From: Lentiprolixibacter aurantiacus
GTDB lineage: Bacteria > Bacteroidota > Bacteroidia > Flavobacteriales > Flavobacteriaceae
DNA: 64,000 nucleotides
Reading direction: 5' to 3'
Assembly: GCF_026241225.1 (NCBI RefSeq)
Contig: NZ_JAPFQP010000004.1
Span: forward strand, 496,001-560,000
The notes under the pieces were generated by a model. The model had not been told where the DNA came from. It saw only the letters and a list, made by a program, of their open reading frames with translations, and searched no databases. Positions 30,801-38,727 of the stretch are shown in pieces. Numbering within the stretch: the stretch's first letter is position 1; the number at the start of each line of letters is the position of its first letter. Position numbers and translations under genes: made by a program.

Positions 30801-31037
30801 AAGCTAAGAGAGGTAGGTTTATCCTATACATTCCCATCCAGATTGTTGGGTGATAGTTTTATCAAGGGCCTCACATTCGGTGTAGAAGGAAGGAATTTGC
30901 TACTACTTTATTCTGAAGTGCCCCATATTGATCCTGAAGCTACCTTATTTGGTTCAGGAGCGGACGGATTCGGAATTGAAAGAGCCAGTATCCCTTCAAC
31001 AAGAAGTATTGGTTTCAATGTTAAGTTAACATTCTAA
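27891..31037 (+). CDS. SusC/RagA-family TonB-linked outer-membrane protein
   Basis: 1048 residues from the ATG at 27891 (MRTHLNGILTLILAFVVHL...SFAQ signal peptide); an ATA/ATT-type upstream extension is not needed. Residues about 25-100 form the carboxypeptidase-like regulatory domain (VTGNVTDQTGTPLPGVNV, TQTDFDGNYSI). The TonB-box-like EEVVVTALGI follows, then the plug (GKVTGVQITN, SSKIIIRGVSSLSG, VVDGVLIND, INVLKGAAATALYGSRAAAG) and a large beta-barrel. It should import an oligosaccharide or peptide ligand together with the SusD-like protein encoded 10 nt downstream. No ECF sigma/FecR pair, hybrid sensor or glycoside hydrolase is adjacent, so the substrate cannot be inferred. Confidence 0.95.
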   Translation: MRTHLNGILTLILAFVVHLSFAQEKTVTGNVTDQTGTPLPGVNVLVVGTATGTQTDFDGNYSIRAEVGQVLQFSYIGQKTANRTIGASDVINVQMEEDAQALEEVVVTALGIQREARTLGYGTDIVEGEDLVKARETNIVNSLQGKVTGVQITNTGGNLGGSSKIIIRGVSSLSGRNNPLWVVDGVLINDAQTPGNGSRITGTRDFANGASVINPDDVESINVLKGAAATALYGSRAAAGAIIVTTKRGKAGEGGGARVELNSSTRFESLFRIPDYQQEYAMGTQGQYDAGSVGFDWGPRIVGQTVDNLPITGESGPLQAVKDNGIRDFFRTGITRINNFSVSDANEKFDYRISLTSTNQEGILPGASLDRITIGLNAGVRHNDKLESRFGIQYTTTQSRGTGASGANDPNIISFASFSSNLDQNLFKPWIDESGNQINLITNNQGNVSNNPFWIRNENANDRDDDRIFGNFQLTFKPFDGFALTARVGADLQDDRRLIENSKGTVGRLFGDFISDNIRRNEITSDIIASYNTNITDDISVNVLGGMQYNARIFERQQITGVNLLIPELFSPANAEQAIPVRDFTEARLFGIYGSAEFGYKNWATLTLTARNDFSSTLPTDNNSYFYPSASMAFVFSDAFNIKSDFLSFGKIRASWAKVGNDTDAYLLNFNFNPITVATGQYSLNNNFPFNGALAYSASATIPAADLRPEEQTSYEFGLDLKLFNGRLGLDMAYFKNQNDDQILNIPIPETTGFAFRTTNVGRVDQEGFEISLEATPLIIGDFTWNTGINFSRVESEVVSLTEGLDRVVIASGFNSVQVVAEPGKEFQLYAFPHLRDEETGRPIIDPNTGRRQAGQATTLGSVLPDWTGGWVNSFSYKGFNLSTTIDVRWGGVMKSSTVEALQTGGLVKETLLNREGTFIDTQGIILTDNGDGTFTRRDNDVPLLSAQDFWTSLNDNSVAEPYIYDASFIKLREVGLSYTFPSRLLGDSFIKGLTFGVEGRNLLLLYSEVPHIDPEATLFGSGADGFGIERASIPSTRSIGFNVKLTF

Positions 31038-31047
31038 AAAAATAGAG

Positions 31048-32469
31048 ATGAAAAGAATTAGATTAATACTACTATCGTTTGCATTTATTCTTGGCTCGTT
31101 GTCTTCTTGTGACGATAAGCTGGATATAAATACAGATCCCCTGGTTGCTACCAGTGCAGATCCAAATGCAGTTTTACCCTATGTTTTTGTGCAGTATTCG
31201 TCCAGAAAAGTAACTGAGTTGGGAACGAGGATATGTGACGTTCCACAGTACATTTCAGACACATTTAACAGTCCAAAAAATGGTAGAACCAGTATATTCC
31301 TTACTGGTAACACCTGGGGGATGATGTACAACCAGGTACTGGGTAACTTATCCCTGGTAAAAGCAGATGCAGCAGCAGCAGGCCCTACCAGCAATAATGT
31401 AAATGCCATTGCCACGATTATAAGTGCGCATATCTTTTACGAGCTCACCAGTATTTGGGAAGATGTCCCTTTTACAGAAGCGCTAAACGGACAGGAATTT
31501 CCATTTCCGAACTTTGATGATCAGCAAACCATTCTTAACGGCGTTGTAGCCATGTACGATGAGGCAATTGCACTTATAGACAGTACTCCCAGCAGTGGCG
31601 TATTTGCTATAACCCCTGCCGGTGATCAGTGGTATGGTGGTGATATGGCAAGCTGGAGAATACTGGCAAATTCACTAAAACTCAGAGCTTTGATGCTATT
31701 GAGAAATGGTGGTGCCAACGTAGATGCGCAGATAAATGCCACCTTAAGTCAGCCTTTGATGACAAGCAATGGTCAGGCGGCTTACCTACGGTATTCAGGA
31801 CAGCCCGGGGCACAGAACGGAATGCTCACCATCATTACAGCGTTTTTTGGTCCGGATAATGAAAGCCAGAATGTATTTGGCCCTGGAGATCCTATTGATG
31901 CATTGTTAAGAGATTCCGGAGATCCAAGATATGATCTTTGGGTTGCCCGTAATGATTTGCCTGCTCCAGGTATCGACCTTTTCCCTGATAACACCACCTC
32001 TGTTTTGAGCAATAATATTATCAGGGCAGACTTGCCGGATATGGTAATGTTGCCGGCGGAGATAGATTTGTACAAGGCTGAACTGGCTTTGGAGGGTGTT
32101 ACAGCTGCAGGTAATGCGGAAACCAATTATAGAAATGGCGTGAGGAATTCCATTACATGGTGGGGGCAGGATATCCCCGGGGTTATCACAACAGTTTCCA
32201 CTGCAGACATAGACGCCTATGTGAACAGTCTGCCTGCACCTACTCTGGAAGATGTGTACAATCAGCAGTATCTTGCGGCATTTTTGCAACCGGTTCTGAG
32301 TTGGAATCATGTTCGGAGAAATCAGTTTCCTGTTTTAGAAACACCTCCGGCTTCGAATATCTCTACTATTTTGAAACGATTTAACTATCCACCGGATGAA
32401 GTGGGTGCTAACCCTAATACCCCAGCGAATCCGGAAACGGATGTTCCTATGTGGTTTGAAAATCTATAA
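31048..32469 (+). CDS. SusD/RagB-family surface lipoprotein
   Basis: 473 residues. The lipoprotein signal peptide MKRIRLILLSFAFILGSLSSC has its lipidated Cys at 21, followed by DDKLDINTDP, which is typical of the SusD-like_2 subfamily (VTELGTRICDVPQYISD, ITWWGQD near the C-terminus, VRRNQFPVLETPP). It forms the lid over the SusC barrel and binds ligand outside the cell. Gap to susC is 10 nt and the next lipoprotein starts 3 nt after its stop, so the three form one operon. Confidence 0.93.
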   Translation: MKRIRLILLSFAFILGSLSSCDDKLDINTDPLVATSADPNAVLPYVFVQYSSRKVTELGTRICDVPQYISDTFNSPKNGRTSIFLTGNTWGMMYNQVLGNLSLVKADAAAAGPTSNNVNAIATIISAHIFYELTSIWEDVPFTEALNGQEFPFPNFDDQQTILNGVVAMYDEAIALIDSTPSSGVFAITPAGDQWYGGDMASWRILANSLKLRALMLLRNGGANVDAQINATLSQPLMTSNGQAAYLRYSGQPGAQNGMLTIITAFFGPDNESQNVFGPGDPIDALLRDSGDPRYDLWVARNDLPAPGIDLFPDNTTSVLSNNIIRADLPDMVMLPAEIDLYKAELALEGVTAAGNAETNYRNGVRNSITWWGQDIPGVITTVSTADIDAYVNSLPAPTLEDVYNQQYLAAFLQPVLSWNHVRRNQFPVLETPPASNISTILKRFNYPPDEVGANPNTPANPETDVPMWFENL

Positions 32470-32472
32470 AAC

Positions 32473-33009
32473 ATGAAAAAAATGAAAAATATAGTATATA
32501 CGATTTTAGGATCCGCTTTACTCTTGATAGGATGTACAGAGGATTATGACTTAGATGACCGGGGTCTTTCCGTTGAGGAATTACCGAGATACGTCGCGTT
32601 TAGTGCCCCTGGTGCAAGTTCCAGTATAGCTCCAGTAGATACCACAGAAGATGGAGGATCGGAAGAATTGAATGTTGAGGTTCCGGGAGGAACTGTAACG
32701 GATATAACCGTGAATTATACCTTCAGTGGAACGGCAGTATTTGGGGTCGACTTCACAGTTGATGGGGCAACAAGCGCCGGAGGTTCTGTAGTTATTCTTA
32801 AACCTGACGGAACTCCTAATTTGGATGGTTTAGCGCCAAATGCAGATATCGTTGTTGTTCTTCTTACCGATGACGTTGTAGACGGAGATAAAACCCTCCA
32901 GGTTACTTTGGCAAGCGCTACCAGTAATGATGGTGAAATTGCCGTCGGACGCGGGGGAACAGATTCACTTAAAACAGCTGTTGTCAATATCGAGGATATT
33001 GATGAATAG
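32473..33009 (+). CDS. Calx-beta-like lipoprotein of the SusCD operon
   Basis: 178 residues. Lipoprotein leader with IGCTEDYDLDDRG (Cys at about 21; start ATG at 32473, with an alternative Met three codons on). The rest reads as one Calx-beta-type immunoglobulin-like fold: VNYTFSGTAVFGVDFTV, GGSVVILKPDG, VVVLLTDDVVDGDKTLQVTL, VNIEDIDE with acidic loops that could bind calcium. Probably a surface-exposed accessory that binds ligand with SusD. Function inferred from position. Followed by a strong terminator. Confidence 0.75.
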   Translation: MKKMKNIVYTILGSALLLIGCTEDYDLDDRGLSVEELPRYVAFSAPGASSSIAPVDTTEDGGSEELNVEVPGGTVTDITVNYTFSGTAVFGVDFTVDGATSAGGSVVILKPDGTPNLDGLAPNADIVVVLLTDDVVDGDKTLQVTLASATSNDGEIAVGRGGTDSLKTAVVNIEDIDE

Positions 33010-33073
33010 AAACAGTTTTACAGTAGTTGTTGACCATCAGCTGCTGTTAAATTTATTTCATTAAGTAAGTTTA

Positions 33074-33109
33074 AGAGGCTTGTTATAAAGATAACAGGCC
33101 TCTTTTTTA
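33074..33109 (+). terminator. Intrinsic terminator of the SusCD operon
   Basis: AGAGGCTTGTTAT and ATAACAGGCCTCT pair almost perfectly (one G-U) around AAAG, followed by a T run (to 33108). It lies 64 nt after the stop codon of the Calx-beta-like lipoprotein gene. Confidence 0.85.
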
Positions 33110-33151
33110 TATACGCTAAACCTCCAAAGGACCAGGAGTTTCTTTCAGAGC

Positions 33152-33419
33152 ATGATCTACACTCCCCCTGGGAAGATATTCTATACGAACATTAATCAAA
33201 GTAAAATGCGTTTGCCAGAATTTCTGAACAAGCAGTTTACAAATATTGAAATGGGACACCCGTTATAAAGTAAATGTAAAACCTGGCCTGAATAAAATGC
33301 CCCTATCCAAATCCTGGTTCCTTAAACGCAAGACCGTAATTGCTACCTTTGAGATTACAGACGCAACCTCCGGGGATTCCCTAATAGCGTTTACTGTAGA
33401 GTTGCATGTGAAATCATGA
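33152..33419 (+). pseudogene. Possible small frameshifted gene or gene remnant
   Basis: No intact gene fills 33010-33575, but two plus-strand frames read like protein. From the ATG at 33152 a 38-codon frame runs to a TAA at 33266 (TPPGKIFYTNINQSKMRLPE). An overlapping frame, one base further on, runs without stop from 33228 to a TGA at 33417 (includes VIATFEITDATSGDSLIAFT). Joined by a +1 shift just before 33266 they would give about 88 residues. No family recognised; it may be a decayed gene, a sequencing error or chance. The rest of the interval holds the SusCD terminator (33074-33109) and A/T-rich sequence ahead of rlmB in which I see nothing. Confidence 0.3.
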
Positions 33420-33575
33420 AAATACTTGAAGGATAATAAAGTAATAGTATTTTTCCCGTAGCAAAGGCCACAGTCCAGGGAAAAGAACACTAATTTAGTC
33501 CGGTAATCTAAATAAGTACGGATTATTTTTTGATATTTCGCTAAATCAAATGAAAATCAACGTTAAAGGCATTTA

Positions 33576-34313
33576 ATGCAAAAGTCCCAATTTATTTACG
33601 GCCTGAGGGCCATTATTGAAGCTATTGATTCAGAAACTGCAATCAACAAGGTCTATTTACAGAAAGGACTGGGAGGTGAGCTTTTTGTTCAGCTGGAAAA
33701 TAAGCTGCGTAAAGCAGGGATAACCACTTCCTATGTCCCCTTCCAGAAGTTAAATAAGCTGGTCAGGGGCAATCACCAGGGCGCAGTGGCTACTGTCTCT
33801 CCGGTTTCCTTTAGTGTATTTGAAGAACTGGTAGACCAGGTATGCGCCAGCAAAAAAACCCCGCTTTTCCTTTTGTTGGACCGTGTATCAGACGTCAGGA
33901 ATTTTGGTGCGATCATACGAACAGCAGTATGCACTGGCGTAGACGGTATCATTGTCCCGAGTTCAGGATCGGCACCGGTCACATCAGATACTGTAAAAAC
34001 CTCTGCGGGAGCAGTATTCAACATTCCTATCGCAAAGGTCAACCACATGAAAGACGCCGTTTACTACCTGCAGGCTTCGGGTGTAAACGTAGTTGCTGCC
34101 ACGGAAAAAACGACCAACACCCTATTCGATCTGGATCTGAAAAAGCCCCTGGCTATTATTATGGGTGCCGAAGACAAGGGGATATCCCCTGCCGTGCTGA
34201 AAATTGTGGATCACCTGGCCCAAATCCCAATGGCTGGCAGTATTGCTTCTCTGAATGTGTCTGTTGCCTGTGGTGTATTCCTCTATGAAACAGTCCGTCA
34301 ACGAGGCGCCTAA
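33576..34313 (+). CDS. rlmB: 23S rRNA (guanosine-2'-O)-methyltransferase RlmB (TrmH family)
   Basis: 245 residues. The N-terminal substrate-binding domain (IYGLRAIIEAI, VPFQKLNKLVRGNHQGAVA) is followed by the SPOUT knotted methyltransferase domain with DRVSDVRNFGAIIRTA (motif 1), VKTSAGAVFNIPIAKV, IIMGAEDKGISP (motif 2) and IPMAGSIASLNVSVACGVF (motif 3). It should methylate G2251 of 23S rRNA in the peptidyl-transferase loop. It converges with the rhomboid gene, whose stop is 22 bp away. Other TrmH-family substrates cannot be excluded, but the N-terminal domain favours RlmB. Confidence 0.92.
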   Translation: MQKSQFIYGLRAIIEAIDSETAINKVYLQKGLGGELFVQLENKLRKAGITTSYVPFQKLNKLVRGNHQGAVATVSPVSFSVFEELVDQVCASKKTPLFLLLDRVSDVRNFGAIIRTAVCTGVDGIIVPSSGSAPVTSDTVKTSAGAVFNIPIAKVNHMKDAVYYLQASGVNVVAATEKTTNTLFDLDLKKPLAIIMGAEDKGISPAVLKIVDHLAQIPMAGSIASLNVSVACGVFLYETVRQRGA

Positions 34314-34335
34314 CTCTTTATCCCTACAAGCAAAT

Positions 34336-35082
34336 TCAGGAATCTTCCGGAGGTTTTGGCTTATCCTTCCGATAGTGGTATCGTATCTGAACCTGTGGTT
34401 TTGATTCTTCAGCATCTTTGGGGCGTTCCATAAAATTCCCGTCTTGGTCGAAATGACGCAGGAATTCATCCTCCTCTTCGTTATAATCGTCCCGTTCCCA
34501 TGCGTATTTTCGTGGTTTGGGGACTTCAGCCCTTAATGCAAAAGCAAGCACAAGCCCAGTTATAAATCCGGCCAGGTGGCCTTCCCATGAAATTCCTTCC
34601 TTAACCGGGAAGATGTACCAGAGCATGCTGCCATAAATAAAAACAACGATCAGGGACAGTGCCATTAACCTGTAGTGCCTGGTAAAGGCTCCTTTAAAAA
34701 AAATAAATGAGGCCAGTACATATATCATTCCGCTTGCGCCTATATGATAGGAAGGCCTGCCAATCAACCAGGTTAGTATACCGGCCAAAAGAAATCCTAA
34801 CAGAAATACTTTAAGAGCAACGTCTCTGTAAAAGTATACCAACGCTGCGCTCAGTACGGCCAACGGTATTGTATTGTTATACAGGTGGGATAGGGATCCA
34901 TGGATAAACGGACTGAAAAGGATTCCCCTCAAACCCTTCAGTGTCCTGGGATAAACCCCAAAATCATTTAAATTGACCCGAAAGCGCACTTCAACCCAGA
35001 ATACAATCCAGATAAGCAAAACAGCTATCATGGGAACCAGCAGCACGCTGTAAGTAAATTTGAAATATCGTTCTTCGGTCAT
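34336..35082 (-). CDS. Rhomboid-family intramembrane serine protease
   Basis: 248 residues with about six membrane segments. Catalytic motifs: SPFIHGSLSHLYNNTIPL (His and Asn of the oxyanion side), HIGASGMIYVLASFIFF (Ser in GASG) and WEGHLAGFITGLVLAF (catalytic His). The C-terminal 55 residues are soluble and charged (EEDEFLRHFD...) and probably cytosolic. It cleaves membrane-anchored substrates, unknown here. Divergent from rarA, with starts 34 bp apart. Confidence 0.9.
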   Translation of the reverse strand: MTEERYFKFTYSVLLVPMIAVLLIWIVFWVEVRFRVNLNDFGVYPRTLKGLRGILFSPFIHGSLSHLYNNTIPLAVLSAALVYFYRDVALKVFLLGFLLAGILTWLIGRPSYHIGASGMIYVLASFIFFKGAFTRHYRLMALSLIVVFIYGSMLWYIFPVKEGISWEGHLAGFITGLVLAFALRAEVPKPRKYAWERDDYNEEEDEFLRHFDQDGNFMERPKDAEESKPQVQIRYHYRKDKPKPPEDS

Positions 35083-35116
35083 GCACCGAAATTACATTTT
35101 ATTTTACTTTTATGGT

Positions 35117-36394
35117 ATGAGTCAGCCACTTGCCGATCGGGTACGTCCTAAAACCCTGAGTGATTATATCAGCCAAAGCCATTTGGTTGGCGATAAGGGT
35201 TCCCTTACCAGGCAAATAGAAAGCGGCAACATCCCTTCCCTCATTTTTTGGGGACCTCCAGGAACGGGCAAAACTACGCTGGCCAATATCATTGCCACTC
35301 AAAGTGGACGCCCCTTCTACACCCTCAGCGCTATAAGCAGCGGGGTTAAAGATGTGCGTGAAGTCATTGCGAAAGCCAAGGAACAGGGAGGTTTGTTCAC
35401 CACTAAAAATCCGATCCTTTTTATTGATGAGATCCACAGGTTTAGCAAGTCCCAGCAGGACTCCCTTTTGGGGGCGGTTGAGAAGGGCTGGGTAACCCTG
35501 GTCGGGGCAACAACAGAAAATCCCAGTTTTGAAGTTATACCAGCACTACTATCCAGATGCCAGGTGTATGTATTGAATCCTTTTGGGAAGGAAGACCTGG
35601 AGGCTATTCTTCAAAGGGCTATGCAGGAAGACGAGTTACTGAAAGAGCGGCAAATTGCGCTAAAGGAGACGGAAGCATTAATGCGGTTGTCAGGAGGAGA
35701 TGCCAGGAAGTTGCTCAACATGTTTGAGCTGGTGGTTTCATCAGAAGACGCGGAATCTTTAACCATTACCGACGAACTGGTAATGGCCAAGGTTCAGAAG
35801 AATACGGTGCTTTACGACAAAACCGGGGAACAGCATTACGATATAATATCTGCCTTTATTAAATCGATCCGGGGCAGCGATCCAAATGCAGCCGTATATT
35901 GGCTGGCACGCATGATCGCAGGTGGGGAAGATGTAAAGTTCATTGCCCGCAGGATGCTCATATCAGCCTCTGAAGATATTGGACTGGCTAATCCCACGGC
36001 CCTGGTAATTGCCAACAGCACTTTTCAGGCTGTGAATACCATAGGATACCCGGAAGCCCGGATTATCCTGAGTCAATGTGCAATTTATCTGGCTACCTCC
36101 CCAAAAAGCAACTCGGGATACATGGCCATTAACAAGGCACAACAGCAGGTTTCCGAAACAGGAGACCTTTCAGTGCCCCTTCATTTGAGGAATGCACCAA
36201 CCAGACTGATGAAGGACCTGGGTTATGGAAAGGAATATGCCTACGCCCACGATTTTGAAGGAAATTTTGTGCCCTCAGAATTTCTGCCGGACGACCTCTC
36301 AGGGGTTCGGTTTTATGAACCCGGTAAAAACAAACGCGAGGCTGGGTTGCAAGAGTTTCTCCGCAACCGCTGGAAAGACAAATACAACTACTAG
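35117..36394 (+). CDS. rarA: Replication-associated recombination protein A (RarA/MgsA AAA+ ATPase)
   Basis: About 425 residues from the ATG at 35117 (MSQPLADRVRPKTLSDYISQ); upstream in-frame ATGs are rejected because they would run into the rhomboid promoter and lack similarity. Walker A GPPGTGKTTLANIIA, Walker B ILFIDEIHRF, sensor 1 VGATTENPSFEV, and the RarA C-terminal tetramerisation domain (HYDIISAFIKSIRGSDPNAA, GYMAINKAQQQV). Acts at stalled replication forks. Its stop codon overlaps the stop codon of the convergent downstream gene at the palindrome CTAG. Confidence 0.95.
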   Translation: MSQPLADRVRPKTLSDYISQSHLVGDKGSLTRQIESGNIPSLIFWGPPGTGKTTLANIIATQSGRPFYTLSAISSGVKDVREVIAKAKEQGGLFTTKNPILFIDEIHRFSKSQQDSLLGAVEKGWVTLVGATTENPSFEVIPALLSRCQVYVLNPFGKEDLEAILQRAMQEDELLKERQIALKETEALMRLSGGDARKLLNMFELVVSSEDAESLTITDELVMAKVQKNTVLYDKTGEQHYDIISAFIKSIRGSDPNAAVYWLARMIAGGEDVKFIARRMLISASEDIGLANPTALVIANSTFQAVNTIGYPEARIILSQCAIYLATSPKSNSGYMAINKAQQQVSETGDLSVPLHLRNAPTRLMKDLGYGKEYAYAHDFEGNFVPSEFLPDDLSGVRFYEPGKNKREAGLQEFLRNRWKDKYNY

Positions 36395-37278
36395 AATTTG
36401 ATATTTAAGGTCTGGTGTACCAGTTCTCCGTCCTTGTAATAATCGAAATACCAGTTTCCCTGGTCCTCATAGACAATGCCCTCACTTGCATCACCCCTGG
36501 CCAGGAACACGCCCTTTTTCCCGGTTTCATAGATTCGCAGCAGCACTTTAGGGCTACTGTCTACCAGTTGAAATCCGTTGGGAATTTGCTGGGCATACAG
36601 AAGGAAGCTGTCCTTAGCTTCAGGTACCGAAGGAACCGTTTCCTTTGCAACCTGAGGCACTTCTTTAATCTCCGGGACGGTGGGCTTTGAAACACCGGTT
36701 TCCTTTTCCTGAACAACAGGAATCCCGGAGACTTCTTTAGCCTTAGTCGTTATTTCCTCAATTTTTTCAGTGGGAACTGGATCAGGTTCCAGGGTTTTAA
36801 CATCATCCCCGAAGTTTACCGTAATAGGAGCTTCTTTAACTTCGGCCGGCTGATAGGAATAGGTGTAATTATTGAGGGATTCCATAGCTTCAGTTATGGT
36901 TTCCTTGAAAGCCCCTTTGTAATCCTTAATTTTGCTGTTCGCTGTCTGAGTTCTGAAAACCTCCTGTGACTGGCAATCCTGAAAAGAAATATGCCCTTTT
37001 GTAGTCAACATCCCGGATTCATCCACCAGTATGGCAGTTAGCCCTAGACACCTGTTGTTGCTTAATTCAGAAGGCAGGGCGTTGTCATACACCGCATTGA
37101 ATCCCTTTTCAACCAATAGGTGTTTTAACAGGGTACTTGTTTGATACTCGTTCTCTTTTTTGAAGCTCTCGAATTTTGTAGGTACAATCACATACTTGTA
37201 TGCCGATAAGACTTCCTGTGCCTGTGTGCCAAAAAAACCGCCTGCAAGAAAAAGGAACAAAAGCCGAAATGTTCGCAT
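36391..37278 (-). CDS. Secreted protein of unknown function, last gene of a DUF5723 envelope module
   Basis: 295 residues. Signal peptide (MRTFRLLFLFLAGGFFGTQAQ). Residues about 22-150 form a globular part (YKYVIVPTKFESFKKENEYQ, QTSTLLKHLLVEKGFNAVYD) that looks like a domain for binding or assembly. Residues about 155-235 are a Pro/Val/Glu/Thr-rich, probably disordered linker. The last 55 residues form a beta-rich end (LLRIYETGKKGVFLARGD, GNWYFDYYKDGELVHQTLN). No enzyme motifs. 6 nt after the DUF5723 gene, so cotranscribed. I do not recognise a named family. Confidence 0.7.
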   Translation of the reverse strand: MRTFRLLFLFLAGGFFGTQAQEVLSAYKYVIVPTKFESFKKENEYQTSTLLKHLLVEKGFNAVYDNALPSELSNNRCLGLTAILVDESGMLTTKGHISFQDCQSQEVFRTQTANSKIKDYKGAFKETITEAMESLNNYTYSYQPAEVKEAPITVNFGDDVKTLEPDPVPTEKIEEITTKAKEVSGIPVVQEKETGVSKPTVPEIKEVPQVAKETVPSVPEAKDSFLLYAQQIPNGFQLVDSSPKVLLRIYETGKKGVFLARGDASEGIVYEDQGNWYFDYYKDGELVHQTLNIKF

Positions 37279-37284
37279 AATGAA

Positions 37285-38727
37285 TCAGTTATCTCCCCAA
37301 GATAGGATATTTAATCCGAACTGGAAAGAAGCAGTATGAGCGGCAGCGAGGTTTTGATAGGCCAGTAAATTGTCTGCCAGAATATAGAAATTAACAGGTC
37401 CGGCCTGAAGGCTTAATCCAAGGCCAAAATTGGTCATAGAATACTTGTCCAGGGTGTAGGTAGACCTCAGGGCCAGGAAATTGCCCAGTCGCCTGTCATA
37501 AAAGGCAGTTAGCGCGGCCTGTGGCCCTCTGGGCCTGTTTACCACAAATAGCTGTCCCCCAACACTATTGCGGTAAATATTCCTGTTGGCCCTGGCTGTC
37601 GCTGTAACATCGCAATCGCAGTCCTGGGCAAATGAACTCCTTGGCATTCCCCAGCTGTATTTGATGCTTCCGTATAATTTGGTCGGACGAAAGGTTACAT
37701 AGCTACGGGTATCCTCACCGAAGGGTATCAGTGCCTCAATCTCATCCACCAACTCCTGCCAGAAATCGGCGCCCGGGTCATCCAGGGCATCTGGTAAAAT
37801 AATTTCCACACCTTCATTTGCCGCCCTTCCTTGAAGGCTGAAATTATCCACATCACTAAAATGATAGATAAAACCAAGGTCCAGGATACTAGCCGTGATA
37901 ACGGTTTGCGGATTTAATTTATATGTAAATCCAAAGTCCAGTCCCAATCCCAGATCACCACCTAACAGGCCTCTGCCCAGGATAGTGCTCGTTACTTCAG
38001 ATACGTCCTCATCTGCGGCATTCTCCAGAGCTCTTAATCCGGAACTGCGCAACCTCATATCGGCCACAAGGATATTGGTAAGGAGGTTATTCTGGCCCTG
38101 ACGAGTCAGGAAATATCCATCATTGCTGGTAGAGGTGTAATTGAGAATACTGGAATACAGTTTAGCACGAACGCCGGCGGTAAGCTGGCGGTTCAACTGC
38201 CTGTTTACCCCAAAATGGAATACGCTCAAGACGTCCCCACGGGTTTTCAGGTGGCTCAGGTCAAATCGCTCCCCTATTCGGTCTGCATTTCCTTCATACG
38301 CCAGTATGGCCAGGTCCCTGGGCCAGTAATTAATCCAGTCACTCTCTCCATAAATGCCAAAAGAATAAAAATCCTGTGGTCTTTTTCTACTCCGAAAGCC
38401 ACCGCTTAATACCTCTATCTGGCCGGTAAGGCTTTGATTATCCCGTATACCAAGTCCAAATACCGCACGGTTCCGTACCTTATCATTGATGTCCAGCCCG
38501 TCATCCGCAAAAATATCATCAACCGAAAGCCCGCTTGTTGCTCCTTGTGCATAAATACCAGAAAGGCCGGGAATACCGGCATACCAATCATAACCAGTCT
38601 CCATTCCGGGATTGAGCATAAGGGCTTGCGGAATCTCCACAAAATCGTACAATAACTGTTTATTTTGTGCTCGGATTAAAGTGCTGAGCAGCAATAGAAA
38701 GAAAAAAATAAAATGTTTCCTGTTCAT
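37285..38727 (-). CDS. DUF5723-type outer-membrane beta-barrel protein
   Basis: 480 residues. Signal peptide (MNRKHFIFFFLLLLSTLIRA). Then NPGMETGYDWYAGIPGLSGI, repeated amphipathic beta-strands (FYSFGIYGESDWINY, LFVVNRPRGPQAALTAFYD, YTLDKYSMTNFGLGLSLQAG, VNFYILADNLLAYQN) and an end (ASFQFGLNIL) as expected for a barrel of the FadL/PorV-like kind. This layout fits DUF5723, a Bacteroidota family of unknown role. A CDCDVT motif may form a disulphide. Its ATG overlaps the stop codon of the upstream lipoprotein gene by 4 nt. Confidence 0.75.
   Translation of the reverse strand: MNRKHFIFFFLLLLSTLIRAQNKQLLYDFVEIPQALMLNPGMETGYDWYAGIPGLSGIYAQGATSGLSVDDIFADDGLDINDKVRNRAVFGLGIRDNQSLTGQIEVLSGGFRSRKRPQDFYSFGIYGESDWINYWPRDLAILAYEGNADRIGERFDLSHLKTRGDVLSVFHFGVNRQLNRQLTAGVRAKLYSSILNYTSTSNDGYFLTRQGQNNLLTNILVADMRLRSSGLRALENAADEDVSEVTSTILGRGLLGGDLGLGLDFGFTYKLNPQTVITASILDLGFIYHFSDVDNFSLQGRAANEGVEIILPDALDDPGADFWQELVDEIEALIPFGEDTRSYVTFRPTKLYGSIKYSWGMPRSSFAQDCDCDVTATARANRNIYRNSVGGQLFVVNRPRGPQAALTAFYDRRLGNFLALRSTYTLDKYSMTNFGLGLSLQAGPVNFYILADNLLAYQNLAAAHTASFQFGLNILSWGDN

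Noticed and set aside
33263-33490. Minus-strand 75-codon frame before rlmB
   Set aside because: Less protein-like than the plus-strand frames in the same interval, no promoter and no neighbour on that strand.
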